Both the position numbers and the translations under genes were made by a program. A stretch of 22,453 bases of DNA from a virus: IMG/VR virus record IMGVR_UViG_3300037293_000032, positions 1 to 22,453 of that record; one strand, written 5' to 3'. The first letter of the stretch is position 1. Every line of letters begins with the position of its first letter. This document shows, one piece after another, positions 1 to 6,871 of this stretch. Under the pieces are notes generated by a model that saw nothing but the letters and a program-made list of their open reading frames with translations, had not been told where the DNA came from and searched no databases.

Positions 1-248
1 TTAAAAGGCTCTTTTACACAACTTGATAGTTCTATATAGGTTTCGTTATGTTCTGGAAAAGTATGTATTGCAAAATGACTTTCGCTTAATAAAAATAAAG
101 CGGTGTACCCAAATGGCTCAAAATGCTTTTCGGCTATTTCTAACACATTAAATCCGCTTTGACTTAATAGTTTATTATATTTGTTTTTTAGTGCAACTGG
201 GTTTGTCTCATTAACCCATACAGAGTAATTATATATTTGTGCTTTCAT
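1..248 (-). CDS. speD: SpeD-like pyruvoyl-dependent decarboxylase, N-terminal part (cut by window edge)
   Basis: The first 82 residues are visible; the C-terminus lies beyond the left edge. The segment SESHFAIHTFPEHN is the AdoMet decarboxylase (SpeD) processing site: autocleavage at Glu56-Ser57 would give a pyruvoyl group from Ser57. His62 and Cys77 lie 5 and 20 residues after that Ser, the same spacing as the catalytic His and Cys of class 1b SpeD such as the Thermotoga enzyme. The family makes decarboxylated AdoMet for spermidine synthesis, but some SpeD homologues, including phage-borne ones, are reported to decarboxylate arginine or ornithine instead, so the substrate cannot be assigned. 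The ATG at 248 lies inside the 3' end of the preceding methyltransferase gene (20-base overlap), suggesting co-translation as the last visible gene of the early operon. Confidence 0.88.
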   Translation of the reverse strand, partial: MKAQIYNYSVWVNETNPVALKNKYNKLLSQSGFNVLEIAEKHFEPFGYTALFLLSESHFAIHTFPEHNETYIELSSCVKEPF

Positions 249-1479
249 TTAAATTTGTAAAGTTTAATTTATTGTAATTGTTTTTAATGTTTTTTGTATT
301 GCCCTTATAGAACACTAAAACGTTTTGATGACATTTCCCTATTTTTCTATTGTTCATATAACGCCCAACTCTTTGAGGTAATGTACCTAAACTTTCCGCT
401 ATTATCATTTCGTTATATATTTGTACTCCATTTTTAGCAAATATGTTTTTTATATCGTCTGGGAAACCATAGTAAAAACCTTTTTTATTTCTAATATCCC
501 CAACCACAATTACTGCAAACCTATCTTCTTTTAAACATTTTATAGCACCAGTAAATGCTTTATCTATTATTTTTAAAAAGTCCTCATAGCTTTCTTGGTT
601 ACTGGCATCGTTTTTTAGCTCAGAGTAAACCTCTAAATCAAAATAAGGTGGACAACTAAATAATAAATCTTGGCTTGCAGCTGGTATATGTTTTAAAACA
701 TTTACACCATCATCACATATATATTTGCTTTTACTACCTTTTAATCTTTCATTATTTAAATCTGCTTGTTCTCTTCTTAATTCAATACCAGTAAATTTAT
801 TACCTAATGCGTCACTTACATATCCAAAAACACTATCCCCAGCAAAACAATCAAACGTATTACCTTTTTCTATACCAAACCAGCGATTAGATATTTCTGC
901 TAAAACTGGGTCTAATATGCTAACTCCATTATTTATATCCCCCATTAATTTACTTTCAGATAAAGTACCCTCTCTTGTTTCTCCGTTATCTCCAATTAAG
1001 TCTTTCCAATATTTTTTCCTATCTATCCAGTAACCTTGCTTGGTGTCTAATATGCTAAATGGTGGCACAATAAATATATCTTGCAACTTATTATGTTCTT
1101 CTTTTTCTTCTATTGCATCAAAAGGGAAACCATCTAATCCCCATTCTTCAAGCAAATCTACATCCCATTCATTAGCTAATATATCCCAATCCCATTCTCC
1201 AAACCCAACGTTATCTTTTACAATAAATTCTTTTTGTTGTTCCTCTGTTAAATCATCTGCTTTTAAAACATACACTTCTTTAAGTCCAGCTTCTTTACAA
1301 GCCTTTAATCTCATATTACCACCCAGCACTATCATATCTTTATTAACTACAATAGGTCGTAGTTTTAACATCTCTGGAAACTCTTTAATTGATTTTACAA
1401 GTTTCTTAAATTTATGGTCTTTTATAAATCGAGGATTGTTTTCGTTGCTCTTAACCTCTTCAATTTTTATTAGTTGCAT
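229..1479 (-). CDS. ParB-like domain fused to DNA methyltransferase
   Basis: 416 residues. Residues about 4-95 form a ParB/sulfiredoxin-like domain with the box GGNMRLKA (53-60). The rest is a SAM-dependent DNA methyltransferase: motif I is FDCFAGDSVFG (209-219) and motif IV is CPPY (276-279, where other enzymes have D/N/SPPY), so the amino-methyltransferase motifs run I then IV. The product is expected to methylate adenine N6 or cytosine N4 in phage or host DNA, perhaps against restriction; the target site cannot be read from sequence. ParB-methylase fusions are common in phages and mobile elements. The start at 1479 gives a complete ParB domain. It overlaps the SpeD-like gene downstream and follows a 115-base spacer. 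Confidence 0.85.
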   Translation of the reverse strand: MQLIKIEEVKSNENNPRFIKDHKFKKLVKSIKEFPEMLKLRPIVVNKDMIVLGGNMRLKACKEAGLKEVYVLKADDLTEEQQKEFIVKDNVGFGEWDWDILANEWDVDLLEEWGLDGFPFDAIEEKEEHNKLQDIFIVPPFSILDTKQGYWIDRKKYWKDLIGDNGETREGTLSESKLMGDINNGVSILDPVLAEISNRWFGIEKGNTFDCFAGDSVFGYVSDALGNKFTGIELRREQADLNNERLKGSKSKYICDDGVNVLKHIPAASQDLLFSCPPYFDLEVYSELKNDASNQESYEDFLKIIDKAFTGAIKCLKEDRFAVIVVGDIRNKKGFYYGFPDDIKNIFAKNGVQIYNEMIIAESLGTLPQRVGRYMNNRKIGKCHQNVLVFYKGNTKNIKNNYNKLNFTNLNESTNI

Positions 1480-1594
1480 ATTTAAAAACGTAGTTTTTGT
1501 ATTAGTATATAGTTAATTTTTAATTATTTTTAAATCTTCTATTGCTTAAATTAGCATTTGACCAATCAATACAACTTTTAAATAATCTAATTGC
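1480..1594. other. Short spacer without a recognisable gene
   Basis: An AT-rich 115-base gap between the DnaA-domain gene and the ParB-methyltransferase gene. I see no credible small reading frame, no good stem-loop and no clear TAnnTTTG element in the minus direction. Confidence 0.5.
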
Positions 1595-1972
1595 TTATTC
1601 ATCTTCATTTAATTTTATTCCTAAATCATTCATCATTGTAGTCATTTTATCTAACCTTAATTCAAGTTCTTTGTTTTTATAAAACAAGTAAGAATAACTC
1701 TTAGAGCTTTGTTCTATAATAGGTTCAAATTGTTTAAATGCTCTATTTACTTTTTCTCGATCTAAAAAACAAGTAACGTTATTTAAACTATGCAATACAG
1801 TTGCGTGATTCTTTCCTAAAGGCTTTCCTATTTCATACAAGCTACATATAGTTATTTTTCTTGCTAACTCATAATAAAAGGCTCTTGCATCAACAAAATT
1901 TCTTTTTCTTGAATCTGTTGAAATATCTATATTAAATAGTGTGTTTGTGTAATTTATTAATTCTTCTAACAT
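1595..1972 (-). CDS. Stand-alone DnaA domain IV-like DNA-binding protein
   Basis: 125 residues. The first half matches the C-terminal domain of the replication initiator DnaA. Residues 29-50 (ARAFYYELARKITICSLYEIG) correspond to the DnaA helix leading into the helix-turn-helix, and KNHATVLHS (54-62) matches the DnaA signature R-D-H-T-T-V-x-H. There is no AAA+ domain, so it cannot act as a full initiator. It would bind DnaA-box-like DNA, perhaps the phage origin, or interfere with host DnaA; both roles are inference. The rest (about 70-125) is charged and helical. The start lies one base after the exonuclease stop, so the two genes are almost certainly co-transcribed. Confidence 0.8.
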   Translation of the reverse strand: MLEELINYTNTLFNIDISTDSRKRNFVDARAFYYELARKITICSLYEIGKPLGKNHATVLHSLNNVTCFLDREKVNRAFKQFEPIIEQSSKSYSYLFYKNKELELRLDKMTTMMNDLGIKLNEDE

Positions 1973-1973
1973 C

Positions 1974-2687
1974 TTAGTTTGTTCTTAATTTTAAAAGATT
2001 ATAGCATTCTATATATCTTTGTTTTGCTTTTCCTTTATATTGTTGTTTAAATAATTCATACATTCTTTTAGTGTATTGATATTTAGTATTGCAATCAGCT
2101 AAGTACTTTTCTGCGTACTTCTTTCCCTTGCCTTTAAAATAATTTACATTATCAGCTGTATCTCCTATAATCATTTGCTCATAAAAATTATACATAGCTT
2201 CTTCTTCTGTAATATCATACACCACTTTATGCTTGTAATAATAATTATACATCAAGCAAGGTAATTGTTTGTAGTCTTTATCTATTGAAACTATCATAAC
2301 TTCATTCCTGCTAAAATCTTTAGATAAATTATGCCAATACCTAGCAACCATATCATCAGTTTCTATTCCGTAACCGTAAACAGAATTATGTTTCTCTTTA
2401 ACGTATGCGTGTACTTCATTTAATAAAGGCGGTTTCTCTTGGTTTGTTCTATTAGCCTTATACTTGCTTGTTATTAGCTTTCTAAAGTTACCTAGTGAAC
2501 CACTAAAAATAAGTATCTTGTCTATATCGTAATTTTCCTCAAGGTCATTTACAATACCCATAACTTGCTCATCAAACTTATTAGTCGCATCAGATAGTTT
2601 CTTATAATAAGGACTATCATCTGGAGTTAATCTTTTACGATAACAACTAGCAAATATTAAACTATCTGCATCTATAAGTAAAATCAC
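1974..2687 (-). CDS. FEN/T7 gp6-like 5'-3' exonuclease
   Basis: 237 residues. It has the acidic metal-binding clusters of the PIN/FEN 5' nuclease fold: ILLIDADSL at the N-terminus (Asp6, Asp8), ETDDMVARY (Glu109, Asp111, Asp112), SIDKD (Asp136, Asp138) and GDTADN (Asp176, Asp179), followed by the glycine-rich KGKGKK turn that replaces the helix-hairpin-helix of larger members. It probably removes primers or flaps, or degrades host DNA, during phage replication. The start is a GTG at 2687 that overlaps the stop of the upstream zinc-finger gene in a GTGA arrangement, and the first codons lead straight into the first Asp motif, which supports this start. Confidence 0.87.
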   Translation of the reverse strand: MILLIDADSLIFASCYRKRLTPDDSPYYKKLSDATNKFDEQVMGIVNDLEENYDIDKILIFSGSLGNFRKLITSKYKANRTNQEKPPLLNEVHAYVKEKHNSVYGYGIETDDMVARYWHNLSKDFSRNEVMIVSIDKDYKQLPCLMYNYYYKHKVVYDITEEEAMYNFYEQMIIGDTADNVNYFKGKGKKYAEKYLADCNTKYQYTKRMYELFKQQYKGKAKQRYIECYNLLKLRTN

Positions 2688-2812
2688 AACATTGATGATT
2701 TAAAACAATCTCTACTACATACACCTTTGCTTTCTATTGGTGTTCCGCATTCTGTACATTCATAATCTTTCTCATTATAATATTCGTCTAAGTCGTAATC
2801 TAATTGTGTCAT
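2684..2812 (-). CDS. Small zinc-ribbon-like protein (42 aa)
   Basis: A 42-codon frame that closes the gap between the DUF3310 gene and the exonuclease gene. The acidic N-terminus is followed by CTEC (Cys19, Cys22) and CSRDC (Cys32, Cys36), a four-cysteine pattern typical of a small zinc-binding knuckle. Its ATG overlaps the stop of the upstream gene as ATGA, and its own stop overlaps the GTG start of the exonuclease as GTGA. Such double coupling is strong evidence that it is translated. The function is unknown. Confidence 0.78.
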   Translation of the reverse strand: MTQLDYDLDEYYNEKDYECTECGTPIESKGVCSRDCFKSSML

Positions 2813-3024
2813 CTGTCTATTTTGTTTTTGTTTCTTAATAATTCAATTTCTCTATTTAAATAATCTTGTGCCTTAATTAAATCAAGTAACTCATCTTGCT
2901 TCTTTCCTGCACGTGCTACATATTTAATTATATTTCCTCTGCAAAAGTTTAAATTATAATCTCTTATAAAATCTATAATATCATAATCTCTACCACTGTC
3001 ATAATGTAATTGCGTAGCCTTCAT
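2809..3024 (-). CDS. DUF3310-like phage protein
   Basis: 71 residues that match the pattern of DUF3310: a start region with HYDSGRDYDIIDFI, then NFCRGNIIKYVARAGKK (27-43) and a terminal helix with DLIKAQDYLNREIELL. Family members are small phage proteins often found beside nucleotide or replication genes and sometimes labelled nucleotide kinase, though no kinase motif is visible here. The ATG overlaps the stop of the preceding 42-codon gene by one base (TAATG). Confidence 0.8.
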   Translation of the reverse strand: MKATQLHYDSGRDYDIIDFIRDYNLNFCRGNIIKYVARAGKKQDELLDLIKAQDYLNREIELLRNKNKIDR

Positions 3025-3152
3025 TATATAACTTCTATTTTACCATTTCTATAATGCTGACAAATAATACCAGTATCTAAAATAACTGTTTTAAATGGCA
3101 CTATATTTTTACTCTGTTTGTACTGTCTTATAATTCTTTTTATTGTTTTCAT
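3024..3152 (-). CDS. Small hypothetical protein (42 aa)
   Basis: A 42-codon frame beginning MKTIKRIIRQYKQSK, basic at its N-terminus. It ends in TAA overlapping the ATG of the DUF3310 gene by one base, the coupling seen repeatedly in this operon. I recognise no family. The coupling and the lack of any other content in this stretch are the reasons for calling it. Confidence 0.6.
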   Translation of the reverse strand: MKTIKRIIRQYKQSKNIVPFKTVILDTGIICQHYRNGKIEVI

Positions 3153-3194
3153 AATTTACCTTTTTAAATATTCTATCTTGTTTTGTTTTATTAA

Positions 3195-3395
3195 TTATGC
3201 TATTGTTAAATTGTGATTAGGTTTTTGCTTACTTAAATTTAAAAAATAAGTAGAAGCAACTAAATAATCTTTATAATATTGTTTTCTATCTACTATTGAA
3301 ATAGATTTGTCTTGAATACAATTCATTAATAATTCCATTGTATTTTCTGTTTTTTTAATTTCCGAGTTTATTTTAGCTTTAGTCATTTTACTCAT
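3195..3395 (-). CDS. Small hypothetical protein (66-69 aa)
   Basis: A lysine-rich, probably helical protein with no family I recognise. An upstream TTG at 3404 would give 69 residues, but ATG codons at 3395 (66 residues) and 3386 are more likely starts. The reading frame is the first one after an intergenic stretch that carries a long inverted repeat and a TAnnTTTG element, so it probably opens a transcription unit that reads on through the DUF3310, exonuclease and methyltransferase genes. Confidence 0.55.
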   Translation of the reverse strand: MSKMTKAKINSEIKKTENTMELLMNCIQDKSISIVDRKQYYKDYLVASTYFLNLSKQKPNHNLTIA

Positions 3396-3412
3396 TTCAC
3401 TCAAATTTGATG

Positions 3413-3478
3413 ACTGTACAAAACTGGATACACTACATATTAGACTATCAATATAAGGGGCATCACTTTTTGTACAGT
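3413..3478. repeat. 11-bp perfect inverted repeat with 44-bp interior
   Basis: ACTGTACAAAA at 3413-3423 is the exact reverse complement of TTTTGTACAGT at 3468-3478. Each arm contains the hexamer palindrome TGTACA. The element sits between a TAnnTTTG promoter element (3491-3498) and the first gene (start 3395), so it could be a pair of operators or a stem in the mRNA leader. There is no transposase and no flanking duplication to suggest a transposon end. Confidence 0.6.
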
Positions 3479-3490
3479 TGTTTAATTTAT

Positions 3491-3498
3491 CAAAAATA
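3491..3498 (-). promoter_or_regulatory. Bacteroidota-type -10 element TATTTTTG
   Basis: On the minus strand this reads TATTTTTG, an exact match to TAnnTTTG. A TTG lies 22 bases upstream, within the looser spacing reported for flavobacterial promoters. A near-copy of the surrounding sequence precedes the other early transcription unit at 7244-7251. Confidence 0.5.
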
Positions 3499-3540
3499 CA
3501 AAACTTATTTTAATTATTAACAATAAAATGTTAATAATTT

Positions 3541-3702
3541 TTAAATTAAATTGTAAATCCTTGTATAACAAATGTTTATCAGACCAAGATATATTACAAA
3601 ATCCTTCTCAATGACTTCTTTTTCTATAAAATTTTCCTCCATAACGCCAAAAATAATACCTTTAAGTAGTGTTATATTAATTTCGTATCCTATATATTCC
3701 AT
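3541..3702 (-). CDS. Small hypothetical protein (53 aa)
   Basis: A 53-codon minus frame beginning MEYIGYEINITLLKG and overlapping the 3' end of the PD-(D/E)XK nuclease gene by 13 bases. It has an alternating hydrophobic pattern with an acidic middle, and no family I can name. Its position directly after the nuclease gene, and the way it ends just before the promoter-like sequences, suggest a real gene closing this operon segment. Confidence 0.55.
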   Translation of the reverse strand: MEYIGYEINITLLKGIIFGVMEENFIEKEVIEKDFVIYLGLINICYTRIYNLI

Positions 3703-4250
3703 TTGTTTTTTATTTTTTTTAAGTCTTCGTAGTCATTACTTAGCTTTAGTTTAACAATATCTTTTAAAACCTCATTTCTTTCTTGAAGATTTATCCTGTC
3801 AGATAACTGATTCAACTTTTGTATAATTTCTTTTTTCATCGTATAAATTGTATCATTATTATTAATCATTGCTGCTTGGCTTTCCTCTAATAGATAACAA
3901 GGCTTTAATACTTTACTGTTGTTCCACATAGTTGTCATAGGACAATATTTGTTTACAGGTTCTGGCATCTTAATATCATTTAACCAGAACATATAATTTG
4001 CTTTTGGGTCATTAACGAAGTAAAAAGCAACCTTACCAGTAGCTATTAGCTTATCGTATTTAAACTTTTCAAGCATCTTAGTAGAATAATATTTATTTCT
4101 AAACTTCATCTCTATAACGCATTCTTTTCCTTTTGGAGTTAAACCCTCTGCATCCCAGCTTTCACTTCCTTCTCCTGTCCAATTTAATTGCCATCCCTCT
4201 AAATTTAAAATGCTTACTACTGATTTTTCTAGTTGATGTTGTTTGTTCAA
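3690..4250 (-). CDS. PD-(D/E)XK-type nuclease
   Basis: 186 residues. The order is an N-terminal helix (LEKSVVSILNLEGW), then SWDAEGLTPKGKECVIEMKF, in which Asp33 and the Glu47-x-Lys49 pair form the core of a PD-(D/E)XK nuclease site. The C-terminal third is a helical, charged segment. Comparable phage proteins act as recombination or Holliday-junction type nucleases, or as restriction-like nucleases; which one applies here cannot be seen. It lies in the replication operon, ends inside the start of the 53-codon gene, and follows the short Cys/His protein by 15 bases. Confidence 0.65.
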   Translation of the reverse strand: MNKQHQLEKSVVSILNLEGWQLNWTGEGSESWDAEGLTPKGKECVIEMKFRNKYYSTKMLEKFKYDKLIATGKVAFYFVNDPKANYMFWLNDIKMPEPVNKYCPMTTMWNNSKVLKPCYLLEESQAAMINNNDTIYTMKKEIIQKLNQLSDRINLQERNEVLKDIVKLKLSNDYEDLKKIKNKWNI

Positions 4251-4265
4251 ATTTATTTATTTAGA

Positions 4266-4454
4266 TTAATATTTTCTATCAATATCAGCAATCCACATTA
4301 AGTAAATCTTACCATTGCAACTACAAGGTTCGTGATATTTATGGTTGTAATACTTTGCGTGTAATGTACATAATATCTTTCTATATTCTGGAGTTAGTTT
4401 GTTTGTAACGTTTGCTTTAAAATCAACCCATATATTTTTATCTTCTTCTACCAT
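4266..4454 (-). CDS. Small conserved-looking phage protein with Cys/His cluster (62 aa)
   Basis: 62 residues. The middle carries LCTLHAKYYNHKYHEPCSC, a cluster of cysteines and histidines that could bind a metal ion. I recognise the general pattern from small proteins of Bacteroidota phages, but no function is known to me. The start overlaps the stop of the 43-codon gene upstream by 7 bases. Confidence 0.65.
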   Translation of the reverse strand: MVEEDKNIWVDFKANVTNKLTPEYRKILCTLHAKYYNHKYHEPCSCNGKIYLMWIADIDRKY

Positions 4455-4579
4455 AACTCAACATCATTAAGTTTATTCTTTCTGTCTTCACATCCGCAAT
4501 TTTCTCCCCATATCTTTTTAACAAGCCACTTGATGCCAGTATAGGTTGTAATTAATTCAATTAGGTTTCCTAGTTTCAT
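4448..4579 (-). CDS. Small protein with TGIKWLVKKIWG motif (43 aa)
   Basis: A 43-codon frame with MKLGNLIELITTYTGIKW followed by KKIWGENCGCEDRKNKLN. The ATG overlaps the sigma-like gene's stop as ATGA, and the TAG overlaps the next gene by 7 bases. Small proteins of this shape (an amphipathic helix, then CGC and a basic tail) recur in Bacteroidota phages. The role is unknown. Confidence 0.72.
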   Translation of the reverse strand: MKLGNLIELITTYTGIKWLVKKIWGENCGCEDRKNKLNDVELW

Positions 4580-5070
4580 AACAATTCATCTTTTAGTTTA
4601 TTTTTAACTGTATTATAAGTATTGTAAAGGCTATAATATCCAATCTTTGTATCTCTGCTTAATTCTGCAATACTCTTTCCTTTAGCAACTAATTCAAATA
4701 TTTTCTTATCGTACCAAAAAACGTCATCTACTGCGTTCAAATAGCTGTTTAGAAACTTCTCGTATTGATCTTCATATTCTAATGGGTCTATTTCTTGAAA
4801 CTGTACATCAATCTCATCTAAAGATACTTTCTTTATTTTAGAACTAGTACGAAGATACTGTACATAGATTCCTCTTAATTGTTTAAAAACATAATAGTAG
4901 TTTACTTGATCGCCATACCATAAGTTTTTACCTTCCCTTTCATATCTAATAAGATAAATATACATTTCCTGCACTATATCTTCTTGTATATTTGAAGGAC
5001 AACCAAAAGATTTTACAATATTTATCCAAGTTTTATGTTTCTTGTATGCTAATTCAACTAATTTTGACAT
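4576..5070 (-). CDS. Sigma-70-like phage transcription factor
   Basis: 164 residues. EDIVQEMYIYL (30-40) resembles sigma region 2 (the EDxVQEvF helix that contacts RNA polymerase). The C-terminus from about 126 (FELVAKGKSIAELSRDTK, then YNTYNTVKNKL) looks like the region 4 helix-turn-helix. The product may redirect host RNA polymerase to phage promoters, or may be a diverged DNA-binding relative. It is placed 4 bases after the ATPase gene in the early operon, the right time for a middle or late gene activator. The N-terminal Lys-rich helix is short and there is no region 3. Confidence 0.65.
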   Translation of the reverse strand: MSKLVELAYKKHKTWINIVKSFGCPSNIQEDIVQEMYIYLIRYEREGKNLWYGDQVNYYYVFKQLRGIYVQYLRTSSKIKKVSLDEIDVQFQEIDPLEYEDQYEKFLNSYLNAVDDVFWYDKKIFELVAKGKSIAELSRDTKIGYYSLYNTYNTVKNKLKDELL

Positions 5071-5074
5071 TTAT

Positions 5075-5950
5075 TTAAAATGGTATTTCTACGTGTTTAG
5101 GTTTTTGTGCTATATAATCTTTTAAAGGGTCGTAAATGTTTCCAACTACAAAAGGTAATCCATATTTATTTATACTAAAATCAAAACTTTCAAACGAGTA
5201 ACCTCTACTTAATTTGCAACTTACTGTTATATTGTCTTTATGAACTGTATTAGGCTCTAATGCAATTGCTGTTTCACATTTTTTGTATAGAAAACTTCCT
5301 AAATGCCCTGTTGCTTTATCGCTTCCATAGTTACTATGTATTACAGTTATAATATGGCAATCATATCTTGCACTCCATTCCATTAATTTTTGCGTACAAA
5401 GGTTAGATTCTTCAAGATTATTTACATCACTTACAAGGTCTGCAATTCCGTCTATTATAACTAATCCGTTGTTACCTTTATTTTGTTCTAAAGTCCATTC
5501 GATGAATTTTAGCCTTGTTTTATAATTTATAGTTCTTAAAGCATAAGTCTGATAACATCCAAAGTCTTTTAATACAGTCATATCTTCAACTCTTTTAAAT
5601 ACCCTTTGACTATGCCAATAACCTTGCTCTGTATCAAAATGAATTAAACACCTTCCATTTCTATTTCCTTTTATATTTCCTCCAAAATTGTTTTCACCAC
5701 TTAAATAGACACTTGCTAAAAGTGATATAAAAAATGTCTTCTTTGTTTTTGGTGGTGCCTGGACAAAAGAAAAGTTTCCATAGGTTCCAATTGGTATTGG
5801 TATCTTTATATCTCCATCTTTTGTTGATATTATTTTTTCTCCTAAACTTAAAGCAGTTGGAGGATATGCAAAAATCTCATCTGTTGTTATCCTGCATTCT
5901 TCTGCAACAAGTTCCATTTCCATTTGAGCAATTGTCTGTTCTTCTGTCAT
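5075..5950 (-). CDS. RecA-fold AAA/RepA-like ATPase (probable replicative helicase or loader)
   Basis: 291 residues. The ATPase core begins near residue 60 with QAPPKTKKTFF in the Walker A position. The canonical G-x4-G-K-T appears as A-x4-K-K-T, a departure seen in some phage and plasmid RepA-type (AAA_25) proteins. Walker B is GLVIIDGIADL, followed by an IITVIHSN sensor strand and GHLGSFLYKK, as in RepA/DnaB-type hexameric ATPases. It would unwind or load onto DNA at the phage origin. It lies after the SSB-like gene, behind a terminator and its own -10 element, and before the sigma-like gene. Confidence 0.72.
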   Translation of the reverse strand: MTEEQTIAQMEMELVAEECRITTDEIFAYPPTALSLGEKIISTKDGDIKIPIPIGTYGNFSFVQAPPKTKKTFFISLLASVYLSGENNFGGNIKGNRNGRCLIHFDTEQGYWHSQRVFKRVEDMTVLKDFGCYQTYALRTINYKTRLKFIEWTLEQNKGNNGLVIIDGIADLVSDVNNLEESNLCTQKLMEWSARYDCHIITVIHSNYGSDKATGHLGSFLYKKCETAIALEPNTVHKDNITVSCKLSRGYSFESFDFSINKYGLPFVVGNIYDPLKDYIAQKPKHVEIPF

Positions 5951-5966
5951 TGTTTATAAATTTGTC

Positions 5967-5974
5967 CAAATATA
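5967..5974 (-). promoter_or_regulatory. -10 element TATATTTG before the ATPase gene
   Basis: The minus strand reads TATATTTG, an exact TAnnTTTG match, about 17 bases before the ATG at 5950. It directly follows the terminator at 5976-6004. No convincing upstream TTG is seen at the usual distance, so the promoter is tentative. Confidence 0.4.
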
Positions 5975-5975
5975 T

Positions 5976-6004
5976 AAAAAAAAAGGGTGGCTATTAAACC
6001 ACCC
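5976..6004 (-). terminator. Intrinsic terminator after the SSB-like gene
   Basis: On the minus strand GGGTGG (6004-5999) pairs with CCACCC (5990-5985) across an 8-base loop and is followed by nine T residues. It sits between the SSB-like gene and the ATPase gene and could attenuate read-through. Confidence 0.75.
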
Positions 6005-6013
6005 CTATTTAAT

Positions 6014-6310
6014 TTAAAAAGGAAAATCAGACGCTACCTCTTCATATACTTCTTGTTTTACTTCTTTTTCTGCATTTACAATACTTCCATTATTCCAAAC
6101 TACCTTGCCATTTCCCAAATATAATTTAGGTTTTTTATTTTCGTTTTCTTCTTTAGTTTGACTAACAAATACTGCTGTATTGTTTCCGTATCTTGTTTCG
6201 TCATTAATTGACATTGTTAAGTTGATGTATACTGCACCATCTTTTCCTGCTACAAATTTTTCCTTAGGTAATTTGTCTACTCTTAAGCTGTAATTGACAA
6301 TTGCACTCAT
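6014..6310 (-). CDS. Putative single-stranded DNA-binding protein
   Basis: 98 residues. The C-terminus EEVASDFPF resembles the acidic tip of bacterial SSB (DDxPF), which recruits replication partners. The body has alternating strands (AVYINLTMSIND, NTAVFVSQ, LYLGNGKVVW) compatible with a short OB fold, but it is smaller than standard SSB and the match is not strong enough for a symbol. It is placed between the recombination-associated gene and the replicative ATPase, where phages often carry an SSB. Confidence 0.55.
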   Translation of the reverse strand: MSAIVNYSLRVDKLPKEKFVAGKDGAVYINLTMSINDETRYGNNTAVFVSQTKEENENKKPKLYLGNGKVVWNNGSIVNAEKEVKQEVYEEVASDFPF

Positions 6311-6344
6311 AATAATTCTATTTAATTTAGGTTAATAATTATAT

Positions 6345-6731
6345 TTATTTTCTTTTAAATGATTCTGATTCGTCTTCTCCAAAAACTCCTAATTCATAGA
6401 AGCCAGTTAGTTTTAATACCGCTCTTGACATTGCTCTTTTTTCTGCCATTTCAGCCACATACCAACTGTTTGTGTTTCCATCTTTAAATGTATCTCCTTT
6501 TAATGCGCTTCCAAAAGTCTGTATCATTTTACCTTCCTTTTGTGCCTTTGCTTTAAATACCGCAAAGTTAGGTTCACATTTAATAACTTCATAATCTACA
6601 TAAATTTGTTCTTTAGCTTGTATCTTATCAATACCTTGTCTAGTCAAAATTGTGTAGTACTGATGCTTGTAAACATCATCTGGAGTTAATTCATACTTTA
6701 AATAAAGTTCTTTTAATTTGTCTGTTTTCAT
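6345..6731 (-). CDS. Recombination-associated conserved phage protein
   Basis: 128 residues. NSWYVAEMAEKRAMSRAVLK (about 88-107) resembles the AExRAxxRA helix found near the C-terminus of phage single-strand annealing and ERF-like proteins. It is followed by LTGFYELGVFGEDES. This supports a link to the annealing or recombination machinery, but the protein is too short to be a full ERF or RecT, and I cannot assign a family. It is next to the SSB-like gene, which fits. The ATG overlaps the stop of the 46-codon gene by one base. Confidence 0.55.
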   Translation of the reverse strand: MKTDKLKELYLKYELTPDDVYKHQYYTILTRQGIDKIQAKEQIYVDYEVIKCEPNFAVFKAKAQKEGKMIQTFGSALKGDTFKDGNTNSWYVAEMAEKRAMSRAVLKLTGFYELGVFGEDESESFKRK

Positions 6732-6871
6732 TATCTTAATTTTAATACTGTTACTTGTCCTTCTAAAAATTCAACTCTGTTTTCTAATGCCATAATTCTT
6801 GCGTTTAAATAATCTACTAAATCATCTTGCGAGGATTGTCTTAATCTCATAATGTCTTCTGTGTGTGTCAT
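6731..6871 (-). CDS. Small coiled-coil protein (46 aa)
   Basis: A 46-codon frame. The second half (LNARIMALENRVEFLEGQV) has leucine/valine heptad spacing typical of a short coiled coil. It starts in an ATGA overlap with the upstream gene and stops in a TAATG overlap with the downstream gene. The function is unknown. Confidence 0.72.
   Translation of the reverse strand: MTHTEDIMRLRQSSQDDLVDYLNARIMALENRVEFLEGQVTVLKLR

Noticed and set aside
725-1516. Two plus-strand open frames of 102 and 158 codons
   Set aside because: They lie wholly opposite the ParB-methyltransferase gene, whose motifs are clear; the products are Ser/Leu/Phe-rich low-complexity antisense sequence.
3413-3478. Ends of a small transposon (MITE)
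   Set aside because: Only 66 bases in all, no target duplication, and no second copy in the window.
3572-3754. Plus-strand 60-codon frame
   Set aside because: It is antisense to the small 53-codon gene and the nuclease gene end, with no leader signal or family.
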